Shown here: in pieces, positions 33,547-44,860 of the stretch
How the letters are laid out: each line of letters starts with the position of its first letter
How positions within the stretch are numbered: the first letter of the stretch is position 1
NCBI GenBank assembly: GCA_002104935.1
Contig: MCGT01000008.1
Coordinates: 744,001-808,000, forward strand
Direction: 5' to 3'
Source of the DNA: Hesseltinella vesiculosa
Taxonomy: Eukaryota > Mucoromycota > Mucoromycetes > Mucorales > Cunninghamellaceae
Length of the DNA: 64,000 nucleotides
The notes under the pieces: model-generated
The model's input: only the letters and a program-made list of their open reading frames with translations
Database searches by the model: none
Told to the model about the DNA's origin: nothing
Position numbers and translations under genes: made by a program

Positions 33547-36500
33547 CTACATTTGCATGGTATACCTTGAGCTACCGTTCCAGGTACGTGGCGTATTGTT
33601 CGCTCTCCTTGAGCGTCGAACTTCTTCTAAATAGCGATCAATGTCATCAGACGCCAAAGCTTCATCGAATGGAGAGACTTGATCGCTTGGCAGGTGCTGT
33701 CGCATTTGACGAGACAATCTTTCGAAGTATGTGTCCTCGCTACGCTTGCGCTCATTGATCCGATCTTGCTCCTGCTGGATTTGCCTTTGACGTTCTCTTG
33801 ATTCACGCATTGAAGTTTCGAGTCTCTCAACTAACTCTTCGTTGCTGGGCTGCCTTGGCTCGACACGTCGGCGCGTTCGTGGAACTGGGCTTGTCGATTC
33901 ACCACCATCGTCATCAGTATCATCTATCACAATAACGTTGCTCGCTGGTGAGCTCGGGTGTGGTCGCCTATGTAGTTGAGGAGACTGGTGTAACAAGGTG
34001 CTAGGAGAGACAGTGATGGAAGAAGGGACGTAAGGCCGACGACGCGGTGGTATGACAAGGACATCATCATCGACGTTTGGAGATCTCAAAGGAAGGGGCG
34101 GCTGGTTGGGAGATGTGCGAGGCGAAACAGAGATTCGATGAGTCGGAGGACTTGGAATGGCTCGGAAGTCGACTGGTGGCGACCTTGGTCGAGAAACCTC
34201 AAGATCTGCGGCTGGATTAACTAAAATATCAAGGTTGCCGATTTCAATGAACATAAATCGAGGGGCACTGTCATGCTGGAAATAAAAAGAAGCGCTTGAG
34301 TTTTTTTTTTTTAAGGGTATTTCTTACGGGAATGAGCTTAACATAAGGCGCGGAATGGTTTCTGGTAATGACATATCTTCTAGGAGTTAAGTGTCCCTGA
34401 GAATTTCCTAGATGACGGCTACGGTGCACGAGATGCTTGCACAGAAGGAAGCGGCTATGTATAAAGTAAGGGCAGCCGCATACCCAGCTAGCAGGGTCCG
34501 TTTGGTAAAGGGCATATCGATTGTTTTGCACCGGCCTTGACATCAAGTCCTTCCATTCATTTCGAAATTGGCCCTCCCATTCTGGAAGTACTTGGCGTGT
34601 AGCAATCTTCTGATTGAATGACCGGATTAGGCGGCCGCATTGCCTCGAAATAATAATATAGACCAAATAGTCAAGTCTTGGTCGATTAATATGATGGAGA
34701 TGCACTCTGAAACGATGAAAAATGAGATCTTATCGTCAATCTATTGATTATTTGAGGCATGAACCTGTTTTGTTACCTTTTGAGTACACGCCAATGCGCT
34801 TCAATCATCATTGTTGTTTTTCCTGCTGGGATAGCATTCCGAGCACTTCGAGCCCACAGAGTCCACTGATCCCAAGTATACCAGTTGCTATACAAGTACA
34901 CCCAAACAAACACCAAGTTTCGACTACGGCAAAATTCATACACTTGAAGGGCAACTAATTGATGGATTTCGGATGGCGAGAAGGTGCGTGATGTGCCTGA
35001 AGTAATCAGGGGTGAGTATATTAAAGAATTTTAAAAAAATTCCAAATTTGGAAATTAATGCCTCTCAAAAATGTGCCTACCTGTCAGCAAGTTCAATGGA
35101 ACAAAATGGTGGAGGTCACTGTGCTTTTGGACCATATCGGTTATTTCATCTCTTGTGGCTTTGTTGCAAAGCGGTCCACTTGTTGCGCGCCCTAGGTCAG
35201 ATGGGATAAAGCTGGCATCAACAAAAGGAAACTCGTTCTGGGCTAGCACTGGATTGTAGTTTCTGAAGAGCATTGAGCCTCTCGATGGCTTTCCAAGATA
35301 CAAGTCAATGGCTCTTTTTACATGCCAAATACAAAGTCTGATTGTTTCAGAATTAAAAACGCTCCGTATGGCACTGAGCTGCCCTTGGTCTTTGTCGCTG
35401 AAAATGAACCGTGGCCTAATTCCGTGCTGATCTTTCAAGGTCAAAAGAAACAGCCTGATTGCATTGACACGGTAGCTATTCGTACTTTGGACATCTTGAT
35501 CTTCGCCCTGGCTACCGAGTGGACCAGTTGTACGTTTTACGAGTAGATATGCCACTGGGAATCCGGACCCCCTGATGTTCGCAATCAATCCAAAGAGCTC
35601 AAATGATTCGCGGTTGGTCTTAAACGTAGAATCAATGTGGTATTCTTTGATTTCGTCACTGTTGACACCAGTGCAGATGGAGAGAAAAGGGGTGTAGAAA
35701 CTGATATAATGGGCATGCCCATCATCACTGAACGTCAGCTAATTATCAGCAAAAAAAAAAAAAAAAATTGAGGATTTATTTAAAGGCAAAACCACAGACG
35801 TGTCCGTTAATCAGTCAACTTGGGTAGTGGTGGGCCCTGGGTCTACGGCTTCAAACCGGTCGTACAGCATCATGTCTTGCCTCACCTAAAGCCTCTCTCT
35901 GTCTCTCTCTCTCTTCTTTTTTACCTGTCCAAAGTTATTATCGGCTTCATGCAATCGAATGAGGCGCTGGGCAGATTGCAATGCGTTGTCTTCAGATCGG
36001 TAATATCTTTCGAGCGATTGGTTGTACCAGTAATAAGTCTGGGCGTACGTCAATGTCGGAACAGAAAACACACGTGAAGCTTCGTTGTAGACATCGATGG
36101 GGGTTCGGTGAGGGGCCACATCGTGAATAAAGCGCCTTATTTGACCATTGACAGAGCCACGCAGAGACGCACCCAAAGGATGGTTGTTGTCGTCATGGTG
36201 TATGGTGCAGTGGATCCAGCGCTGTTGTTCATCCACAAAACCAATCAAGCGGCCATTGCAGTCAGCAGTGGTGATACGGTCGTGCAACCGCTGCAGCTCT
36301 CTTTCTATAAAGTAAATACAGTATAAATGAGCCTTCACTCTTTTACTTTTAACAATTGCTGCTCGTCCACCCATCCAGTTACCTGGTACTTGTTGTTGGA
36401 AGCTGCTTGAATTAATGCAGGAGGCGTAAAATGACACTGCATTGCGTCTAGAGGGGTTGTTTATCCTTGCAAGATAGAACTCGAAGCCAGAGACTTCGTA

Positions 36501-36908
36501 GATGTATACGACCAGCCTACGAATGATGTCATCAACTGGTACACCGACAAGCTCATCGGGAAGGTGCATGTTGACAGGTAGAGTTCTGTTTTCGCTGAAT
36601 TGGGAGTAAAAATCAGAAAAGTCGTCCCAGTCAAGCATAGCTTCAGGAGGAGGAGTACGCTGATCGGTAGCCTTGTTTCGACAGCGGATGCAAGTACGAT
36701 ACCAGCACCTACGGCCTTCAAACTCGATCAAGGCTCGCTTACTTTTGCAATCAGAACAATGAGCAAGTGGTGCTGCTGCAGAGGTTGACTGAATCAAGCG
36801 TGGATGAGGTTCAGTTAGAGGAAAGTTGTTGTTTCCATCTGTATTTTCATGTCGAATGAATCTTTCAATTGTAGAGTTAACTAAGCGTCCAATGTTGCGA
36901 GAAGTCAT
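33547..36908 (-). CDS. MULE transposase with SWIM zinc finger
   Basis: A multi-exon gene starting MTSRNIGRL at 36908. Exon limits are approximate, with introns near 36310-36380, 35860-35925, 35735-35810, 35010-35060, 34700-34770 and 34255-34325. Order: a Cys-rich zinc-binding segment (CSDCKSKRAL...CIRCRNKA), the MULE DDE domain (D in YHIDSTFKTNRE, D in FSDKDQGQLSAI, E in TTMMIEAHWRVLK after the WY..D.W.LWARS motif), then NRPRLDYLVY and a SWIM finger (CGCPYF...LCKHL). The C-terminal exon is Pro/Ser-rich with an acidic patch (IDDTDDDGGES) and a coiled-coil-like Arg/Glu segment. No clear disabling mutation was seen. Confidence 0.8.
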
Positions 36909-37031
36909 TTAAAGAACTGCTTGTTTAAAATTATTGGGAAGAAAAAAGAGTAAACGATTCAGCTAGTTTGAAAGTATTGGGAAGAAAAAAAGTAAACGAT
37001 TCAGCTTGTTTCAAAAAAAAAGTAAAAGATT

Positions 37032-37220
37032 CAAAGCCAGATGACAAAAGAAGAATTGAAGAGGTGAGGATAAATGGATAAATGGGCATTGGTTGATAAG
37101 AAACCCGGGGAGGTGAGGATAGATGAAATTACTAAAAAGAGGAGAATGATTTTATTGGGTGATTTTTGGCTCTGCGTAACATGAATTCCCGTGAATTCTG
37201 TCTTGTGCCTACTCTTTTTT
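37032..37220 (-). repeat. MULE right terminal inverted repeat
   Basis: Partner of 33285-33473. The matching small ORFs in both repeats are not genes. Confidence 0.9.
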
Positions 37221-37394
37221 AGGTTAAGGTGCAGAGATTGGATCACGATTGGCTATGACTCCTTTGATTTTCTATCCTCACCTCACGGCCTTCATTTTCC
37301 CAAAAATGAAATAAAAAAAAATTCAGTCACAACTCGCCTTTCACAATCAGGAAAAAAAAAGTGTATTTCAGCACATTTCTCTTTTTTACAAACA

Positions 37395-38216
37395 ATGCAT
37401 CGCATTAAAGCTAAAGGAATTAGTTCACGCATGGTATCCAAAACCCGATGGGTTGCTCCAAAAGATCGTATTCAGCAGTGGAACATCGTCATGGGTGACA
37501 AGGTAAGCCCTTTCCCCTTTCTTGCTAAATAGCAATTCACAAGCTTCATTATTAGGTCGGGATCATTGCTGGTAAAGATAAGGGCACAATTGGAGAAATC
37601 AAAAGTGTTGATCGCAAAACGAACTCGGTCATTGTTGAAGGCAAAAAGCTGGTATGACATTGACCCCACAAAGACTTCAACTCCTCACCGTTCTTTTTTT
37701 TTTGTCATGGAAAGTCAAAGAAGCATGTGCCTATGCAACCTGCAGCTCCTGAAGGCATCATGCGAAAAGAGCAGCCTATCCATATCTCAAATGTTATGCT
37801 TCTGCATCCTGACACGCAGTATGTTTACTTTCGTTTTTGCTTGTTTTCAGCTGAAAACTTTTTCTAGAAGAACTAATGTCTCTGTTCTTAGACTGCCAAC
37901 CCGAATTGATCGCCGGCGAGTAGAAAAGACCCTTGGCGACGGTCGTGTTGTGGAACGCTGGAGCCGATTTGTGAAGAACTCGGATATCGAGATCCCCAAG
38001 CCTGCCAGAAAATACGACGATAAAGGTGGAGGTAATCTTTTTTTTTCCCTGGAAGAATTGACTGCTAACTTCATTTTTCAAGCCGAAATGCATTCCACTT
38101 TGCCTGATGATGTCATCAGAGTCACGTATCAGCCTCCTAACGCTTTTGATCCACCAGTCCCTACTTGTCTGATCAAAGAGCTTCGCAACGTTCATAAATC
38201 CACACACTCTGCATAG
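37395..38216 (+). CDS. MRPL40: Mitochondrial large ribosomal subunit protein uL24m
   Basis: Five exons: 37395-37502, 37556-37651, 37715-37818, 37892-38031 and 38083-38216, giving 193 aa with consistent phases. It has a KOW domain (WNIVMGDKVGIIAGKDKGTIGEI...NSVIVEGKKL) followed by HISNVMLLHPDTQLPTRI, typical of the L24 family with an extended C terminus. It lies 166 bp downstream of a MULE target duplication, so the MULE has replaced its distal upstream region. Confidence 0.88.
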
Positions 38217-38302
38217 AACCAAATAAACACATTTTTCATGTTTGTGGCAGCCTTCCATTTTTATTTATTTTTTTTTTATTATTTTTTTTTTTTTCCTCTT
38301 CG

Positions 38303-40003
38303 ATGATGGCGTCGCAAAGATTTCAGAATCTTCTCAAACACTGTAAGCGACGTGGATACCTGTTCCAATCAGCCGAGATATATGGGGGCTTACGTGGAGC
38401 CTACGACTATGGCCCTCTGGGCATTGAAATGAAGAAAAACATTCAACAGGCTTGGTGGAAGCAACATGTTCATGCACGTGACGATGTAGTTGGTGTAGAC
38501 ACAAGCATTATAACTCCTCACCCTGTACTTAAAGCCTCTGGGCATATTGACGAATTCTCAGATCAACTCGTCGATTGCATGTTGACGAAGGAACGATTTC
38601 GACCAGACAAGGCTCCCCCCATTCTGATCAATGACAACTCAGCAATCGTCATGATCGCTCCTGACAAAACAACCGCTAAGCAATGGCAGACTCTAATTAC
38701 TGATCAATTAGCTTGTGGTATTCGGATCACTGTCCAAGGCAAGACTTTGAAACTCCATGTTCAATCGCTGACCCATCCTACCAAGGAGCTGGCTGGGAGT
38801 ATTCAATTTGAAATGGTTGGTGACCAAGATCCTTTGGCGATCCCATACCATGGATATGTTGAGCCCAAGAGTCATTCACCATTTCTGACTCCGAGTCGAC
38901 CTTTTAACTTGATGTTCAAGACGTTCTTGGATCCAATCGACCCAATTGAACGAGTGATCCAAACTACTCTCGAGCATAAGCAAACTAATCTGCCTGCAAT
39001 TCGCCGACAAGTTGACCAAGCTCTCCAGTCTTCGACTGTATATCTGCGACCCGAGACTGCACAAGGGGTATTTATAAATTACGATCAGGTATCTCGCACG
39101 ATGAACATGAAACCGCCGTTTGGTATTGCACAAGTGGGCAAATCATTTCGCAACGAAATTCGGCTAGAGCACGCCATTTTTCGCACACCAGAATTCGAGC
39201 AAATGGAGCTCGAATATTTTGTGTCTCCCTGGACTGCTACATACTGGTTCAATTACTGGAGCAAGCTAAGGTTCCAATGGTGGCAACTGTTTGCCCGCCG
39301 TCCTGCCGACTTTCGTCAACGTGAGCATACTGCTGATGAAATGGCCCACTATGCAACGAGCTGTGTCGATGTCGAATACCGGTACCCATGGGGTTGGGGT
39401 GAAGTGGAAGGTGTGGCCCATCGTGGCGATTACGACTTGACCCAGCATATGAAAAACAGTCGTGCCAATTTTGAAGTAAAAGAAATCAAGCTACCCGACC
39501 TGGACGATCCAACTGTGGACAAGAACATCCTCCCCAATAGATTTCCGGCCAAATATGTACCGCACACCGTCGAGAGCTCATGTGGCCTGAATCGTGCAAT
39601 GCTTGCCTTTTTGTGCGATGCTTATGAAGAAATCCCTGACTCTGATGCAAATCAGCACCCACGTATCGTCCTGAAGTTGCATCCACAGTTGGCACCAGTG
39701 AAATGTGCTGTCATGCCCCTGACGAACAAACCTGAGTTCATGCCCCTGGTTAACAAAGTCGCCCGATCTGTACGCCAGCATGGCTGGAACACCATGATCG
39801 AGGCTCAGAGCCTAAAAATCGGTAAACGCTACTACAGACATGATGAAATTGGTACCCCATGGTGTGTGGCCATTGATTATCAAAGTTTGGAAGATAGCAC
39901 AGTGACCATTCGACAGCGGGACACTGGTGAACAACACCGCTTGCCTTGGAATGAGGTGCAGCACTACATTAATCACCAACTTATACTAGACTTTGTGACT
40001 TGA
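38303..40003 (+). CDS. Glycyl-tRNA synthetase, class II (bacterial-like dimeric type)
   Basis: A single exon of 566 aa. Class II features: YDYGPLGIEMKKNIQQAWW, YLRPETAQGVFINYDQV (motif 2 neighbourhood), FGIAQVGKSFRNEI, EMELEYF-type motif (QMELEYFV) and CGLNRAMLAFLCDAYEE (motif 3 region). The C-terminal anticodon-binding domain is LAPVKCAVMPL...DEIGTPWCVAID. The length, the lack of a WHEP domain and the compact form suggest a mitochondrial or dual-use enzyme. No strong presequence is visible (start MMASQRFQNLLKHCKRRG). It lies just 86 bp after the uL24m stop. Confidence 0.85.
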   Translation: MMASQRFQNLLKHCKRRGYLFQSAEIYGGLRGAYDYGPLGIEMKKNIQQAWWKQHVHARDDVVGVDTSIITPHPVLKASGHIDEFSDQLVDCMLTKERFRPDKAPPILINDNSAIVMIAPDKTTAKQWQTLITDQLACGIRITVQGKTLKLHVQSLTHPTKELAGSIQFEMVGDQDPLAIPYHGYVEPKSHSPFLTPSRPFNLMFKTFLDPIDPIERVIQTTLEHKQTNLPAIRRQVDQALQSSTVYLRPETAQGVFINYDQVSRTMNMKPPFGIAQVGKSFRNEIRLEHAIFRTPEFEQMELEYFVSPWTATYWFNYWSKLRFQWWQLFARRPADFRQREHTADEMAHYATSCVDVEYRYPWGWGEVEGVAHRGDYDLTQHMKNSRANFEVKEIKLPDLDDPTVDKNILPNRFPAKYVPHTVESSCGLNRAMLAFLCDAYEEIPDSDANQHPRIVLKLHPQLAPVKCAVMPLTNKPEFMPLVNKVARSVRQHGWNTMIEAQSLKIGKRYYRHDEIGTPWCVAIDYQSLEDSTVTIRQRDTGEQHRLPWNEVQHYINHQLILDFVT

Positions 40004-40429
40004 TATTGGATTTTTGCCATCATTTGAGCCATAAATAATTTTTTTTAGCGTTTGCTCCATGAACTCATTAGTAGCCGTAGGCTTCGGATACAAAACTTGC
40101 TACAAATTCGTGCTTAACATATTATGGTGTATCACAGCTTTATCTGGAATTAAGTAAAAACAAATGATTTCTACAACTGGAGTCAAGCAGCTGTCGACAC
40201 CAGCTCCGAGTTCAGATTTATGGGCTTGATTCAAAATGTGGGTTTTATTTAAGAGTCAGCACTCAGTAAAGAGTCCTCCAGCCATACTTCTATCCCCCCA
40301 TTCCTTTGGAAACGGCAGAATAGAGGTATGGCTGGATGGCTCTTGGTTGCTGATGTGCTGAGGAAAGGAGAATGCCTTGGTGTAATGGTTCGGCTCCGGC
40401 TGTATTTAGCATGAACCTTTTACCATCTC
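40004..40429. other. Intergenic with imperfect hairpin
   Basis: Contains a 17-bp stem with one mismatch (TCCAGCCATACTTCTAT at about 40277-40293 with its partner at about 40320-40336, loop about 26 nt). No gene seen. A tRNA-like A-box string near 40380 was rejected. Confidence 0.35.
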
Positions 40430-41190
40430 TCTGCTGAAAAATAAAAACAAAATGAGCTTAGTTTTGGGAACCATCAGGACTAAGTCTGGTCATACCTTTG
40501 TAGGAACCATCATAGTATCTTTTGCAAGACAGCAAAGAGATTGACATTATCGACTTGAGTGTAGACACAAAGGTGGGAGCTAAGAACAAAAAAAAGGATA
40601 AGTTGGCTGTGGGAACTCGCCATGATCATGCTTGATCATACCATTGCAGGAGTACCAGTATAGCAACATGGTCAAGACAGAAGCAGGAAGTCAACACCCA
40701 TTAGTGTTCCAACGTTTTTCACCGACGCTGAAAAAAGTACCTTGCAGCTTGTTCTTTCCGAGTGCGTTGTTGTGGAGAGCAAGCAATCGACCTTCGAAAT
40801 CATTACGGGCTTGAGCTCAGACAATGGACGTAAAGGACCTAAAAAGCTAAAAAGTAAAATTGTTTAAGTAGAAGCTGACAAAGATCATATCTGACCATGG
40901 CATTAGCAGGAGCATTAGGCAGTAGTAGGCCATCATTACTGACTTGAGCGCAGACGCATGCCCATCCGAAACATTGGGTAATTGACAGTATGCCAAGAGA
41001 TAGCCAGGCTGAGGCCAATGGCAGAAGAGAAGGGCATTCAGGCTGGCCTTGGGGTCTTGGAACATTTTCAGAACATTTACATGTATCCTGACCACCTGCT
41101 GAAAGAAAAGAAAACACGAGTAAAACACCAGAAAATCAACATGATCAAATCTGAGCATGGTCTACAGATGCACAGCAAGGAATGTATTGA
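40430..41190 (-). pseudogene. Unidentified multi-exon relic with repeated exon-like units
   Basis: On the minus strand three diverged units share a core (ATTA/CTTGAGNNNAGAC as seen on the plus strand, near 40547-40567, 40803-40822 and 40936-40957). Each is bounded by splice-like signals: acceptors TTCTTAG or CTTTTTAG, donors GTATGATC or GTATGACC. Open pieces such as VVRIHVNVLKMFQDPKASL and SALKSVMMAYYCLM occur, but no continuous protein or known family emerges. It could be an old gene or transposon fragment. Confidence 0.3.
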
Positions 41191-41780
41191 CTAGTGATTT
41201 TTTTTTTTTTTTGCATGGTTGCCACGGAGTGTCCCCTGGCTAAAATGGCCGATTTTCCATTTTTTTAAGCTGGTTAATCGGAGATTTCAAAACTGATCGA
41301 AAGTTGGATGGGTGACCTTCACCGATCGACTTGAGTTTTCAGTACCATCATCATTTATGCATTCGCGTTCCCTTACAAAATTTCAGATCGATCCGACCAC
41401 TCAAACGTCCCGTATAGCATCGTTTTTTTTTCTTTCATAGAAATTGGTGGTCAGATTCTATTTCCGCACAGTGCCTTTCATTCCTGGCTCGTCCACAGCA
41501 GCTGGCCATCAGCGAATACTAACCTCGATTACAGTACCGTACTGTATCGACACCTCAAATCACAAATAACTCAAGCATGTGTCACAGAATCACAGGCTTT
41601 TAAGCGGGGGAAGGTGGCCCTGTCACACGTCGGGGTCACAGATTGTGAAACGTACACAAGGTATTAGCAGCTTGTTAAGTGAAGTTCATTGAAAGATACC
41701 AAAGTATTTTTCAGTCTGAATCACACCTCAATAAAAGGGTCCATTGAAACGTGCTGGTGTCACCTTGGAAACGAAAATGG

Positions 41781-41813
<33 letters not shown>

Positions 41814-41928
41814 GTCTTTATTTTTCCCTCCACGACCCATACCCACCTCTCTTTCTCTCCCCTCACTCACCCACTCACACACACACACTCTCTCTCTCTC
41901 TCACTCACTCACTCTCTATCAATATCAA
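41191..41928. other. Region upstream of the Crypton, with palindrome and CT/CA microsatellite
   Basis: Contains the near-perfect palindrome TACAGTAC-C-GTACTGTA (41530-41546), a T run of about 32 nt (41781-41812), and CA/CT/CACT simple repeats (about 41860-41915) directly before the Crypton ATG. No other gene seen. It may hold the left end of the Crypton, which has no inverted repeats to mark it. Confidence 0.4.
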
Positions 41929-44380
41929 ATGGTTAACCCCAATCGTAACAGACAAGCACATGGGAGAGGCGCCTTACCTAACCCTGAGGCTACTCCTCCT
42001 GAGCATGAAGGATTGGATGAAAATGGGGAAATGATTGACCTTGCCATAGGAAGGCAGAAGGAAGCTCGGCCAGCTAGCACAAGGATGGCTTATGAAACCA
42101 GACAAGCACGATTCAAGGTGAGCTGCTGTATTACAGTACATATCATATTAATATATTGACGATCTTGTTCCTGACAACTCAAAAAAACTAAGCGTTTTTG
42201 CCAACAAAAGCGCTACCGCGATGGGGAGATTGTTACGGAAGAAAAGTTAATTCGATATTTGGAGGAAGAAGTCGAACGAAAAGGAAACCTTATTAAACGT
42301 GGCAAACAACCGATTGGGAGTGACGCTCATGGCTCTGCCGCTACCGTCAAGGCGCTCTCCTTGGCATCCATCGAACAGCACATCAAAGCCCTAGTTGACC
42401 TGCACTCCGAGCAGGTATCACGAAAGCAGACCACCAACACAAAGATCCGCGGGCATGCATTGAGCATGTGGCTCAGAAGTCGCAAGCGCAAGGAGCAGCA
42501 GCGCCGTCGTGACAATTTTGAAGATCGAGGCGTCAACGGTCCTCATGATGGTTATACAGCCGAGGAGCTGGTCAAGGCATCAAAATATTATTTTGAGCTT
42601 GGGTCTGGGGAAGCCATCCGCGACCGCATGATGTTTTTGATGCAGCACACCATGCTTTTACGTGGGCAGACCACTCGTGCACTAGAACTAGCCGACTTGG
42701 TGGACTTGGAGTTTGAAGGGGAAGGGCCTACCCGATGCTTTGTAGCCATGCTCCGTATGGATAAGGGGAAGACGACGCCACTTGGCAAGGTCCTCTACTG
42801 CGGAACCGTCCGCCACAAGGACGTCTGGAAATGCGCCTTTGGTGCCATTGCTCTGAACTTTTTTTATCGATGGCATCTGTCTGATGAACCGTTCCCCAGC
42901 TTCGAAAATAACAGGGCCTGGTTCGATATCATGGTTTGCAAGGCTAACGACTTGCGCAAAGAAATGGTCTTCACCACCCATCTCACGGCCGTCAACCGGG
43001 CATTCGACGCTTTGAGCATTGGTAGCTCGCACAAAACCCATGCTGGCAGAGGCAGCGGCGCCAGGCAAGCCGAAATTGATGGTGCCACGGAGGATCAGCT
43101 TCGCCGTCTCGGGCATTGGTACAGAAAAATGGAGGGGTGGGATGAGCCTCGATGTCTTCTCACTTTTTTTTTTTTTTTTTTTTTTTCATTCAGGAATCAC
43201 CAGAGCATGGAGCAATGCTACTTGAATATCCTCCCACGGGCTGCAATCATGATCATGAATGGCTTCCCAGGGAGAAAAGGAGAGTACTGGCTCCCCAGGG
43301 CATCGGTTTCCCCCCCTGACTCCCTCAAAAACCAAGTGTTCCCTGAAGCTGATGCTTGGCTATCGAAGATCCTTCTTGCTAAAGGCTCCCGTCGTCCCAC
43401 CGGTGTCCAATATTCTATCAGCGCCGAGCGCTTCTTGCGACTGGTGATTGTCATGCGGGAAATCCTTCTGCAAGATGCTGTGCTTTTCCGACAAGCTTTC
43501 CCTGCCCACCCCCTGTTCCACCACCCCATTTTCCAGCAGTCTGAATTCCTGGAATTTGAACGCCAGCTGTCGATGGCCATGGACACCCAGGAGGAACCAA
43601 GAAGCCTCGTCTTGGAACGCGCTGTCCCGGAATTAAGCAACCAGATGACCGCCATGCACCAACGAACGAATGACCAGTTCCTCGCAGTTGGCCGAAAGGT
43701 GGATGCTTTGGCCCGTGATCTCAGCCAGTTCCGCCTGCACCTGCTCCAGCAGCAGAGTCTACCTGGCCCAGCGCAACGACAGGACGACTACAACCGTCAA
43801 TTCAGGGCTGCTCTCATGGACTTCGCGGCTGCGATTCCTAAACCGCCTGGTGTGTCCATGCCCTCCATTGCATCCATGTCAACACCCGCCTCCTCCCACC
43901 CACACCCACACCCGCCTCCTCAGCCTCAGCCTCAGCCTCATCACTTTTACCGCCTCAGTCGGCACATCAGCACGGTCATTGATGCTTACCGTGAATGGAG
44001 TGTTGGCCTGGGCAATGGCTTACCCTCTGTCGAAGCCCTCAATCGCACGTATGGCACAGCTTGGCGACGGGATGTAAAAGGTAAAGGGGTTGCGGAACAG
44101 GGATACCGGTGAGGAAGATTTTTAATCATGATTATGATTTTTTTTTTTTATTTGCCACCATCATCGCCAAATTGCTATTGCTACAACGAAATTGCACTTT
44201 CAAGAACGCCAGTACTATTCACGCCGCTGGACCATCATTCGTGCTTTGGACAGGATGGTGAAGAACGATGGCATGACCATGGACAAAGCTGTTCAACGTC
44301 TAGAACAAATCCGCCTGGACAGAAAGCTGACATTGAACAGCTTGATCAACTTCCTGAAGCAGCAAAATGGCAATGCCTGA
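41929..44380 (+). CDS. Crypton tyrosine recombinase with GCR1_C domain
   Basis: Four exons: 41929-42117, 42211-43118, 43194-44080 and 44205-44380, giving 719 aa with consistent phases. The core matches the Ndc10/Crypton tyrosine-recombinase fold: LLRGQTTRALELADL (catalytic R, about residue 214), GKTTPLGK (K, about 250), HKTHAGRGSGA (HxxR, about 340-343), GHW, then CYLNILPRAAIMIMNGF (nucleophile Y, about 375). The C terminus has the GCR1_C-type DNA-binding domain (LSRHISTVIDAYREWSVGL...YGTAWR...YYSRRWTIIRAL), as in fungal Cryptons. A Pro/His/Gln-rich linker precedes it. Intron 2 (43119-43193) contains a T22 tract that translates as poly-Phe, so an unspliced reading is misleading. No stop or frameshift: an apparently intact element. 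Confidence 0.85.
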
Positions 44381-44860
44381 TCATCTTGATGTAGAGGCTT
44401 GACCTTGATTTTCTTTTTTTTTTTTTCATTTCCCCCTCTTTCTCTCTCTCTCTCTGTACCTTTTTTTTTTTTTTGCCGCCAAAATTCTGAATAAATTCCC
44501 CAAGCTGGCCTGTAGGTCTGCCCCAGGTGTATGTAACTTCAATATTGAGAGATCTCCCATGGTATCATATACTTTTTTTTATTTTTTATCATTTTTCATG
44601 GCCATTGTTGGATCTCTCTCTCTCTCTCTCTCTCCAAAAGAAAAAAAAAAATCTAGGCGCTGCGCGCCAGCCAGGTAGGTGACACGAGGCCATGGTTTCG
44701 GTGAAACCTGGCCAAACCGACGATTTCGGTACACTACAATTGAATCACAACAAGCAGGTGACCCGTGCTTGTGACAGGGCCTGAGCGGGGTGTCGATACC
44801 CACACTGTAGATATTTTTTTTTTCGCGTCGTCATAGACTTGTCGTGCGACAAATTGTTAT
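44381..44860. other. Non-coding flank of the Crypton, simple repeats
   Basis: CT microsatellites (about 44441-44455 and 44612-44633) and T tracts. A GC-rich block with GGCGCTGCGCGCC (about 44657-44669) may be the end of another element. No gene seen. Confidence 0.4.

Larger units (their letters stand above)
33276..37229. mobile_element. Mutator-like element (MULE) with 9-bp target duplication
   Basis: The element proper is 33285-37220 (3.9 kb). It is flanked by AGGTTAAGG at 33276-33284 and 37221-37229, a perfect 9-bp target-site duplication typical of Mutator-like elements. Its terminal inverted repeats are about 190 bp and near-identical (33285-33473 and 37032-37220). Confidence 0.92.

Noticed and set aside
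40375..40420. tRNA-like A box and B box strings (TGGTGTAATGG, GGTTCGGCTCC)
   Set aside because: The two boxes overlap and no cloverleaf or acceptor stem can be drawn.
43144..43196. Poly-Phe insert in the Crypton protein
   Set aside because: It is the translation of an intron's polypyrimidine tract; splicing gives the conserved GHWNHQSMEQCYL.
42327..43655. Several minus-strand ORFs inside the Crypton
   Set aside because: Antisense shadows in GC-richer coding DNA; none has domain support.
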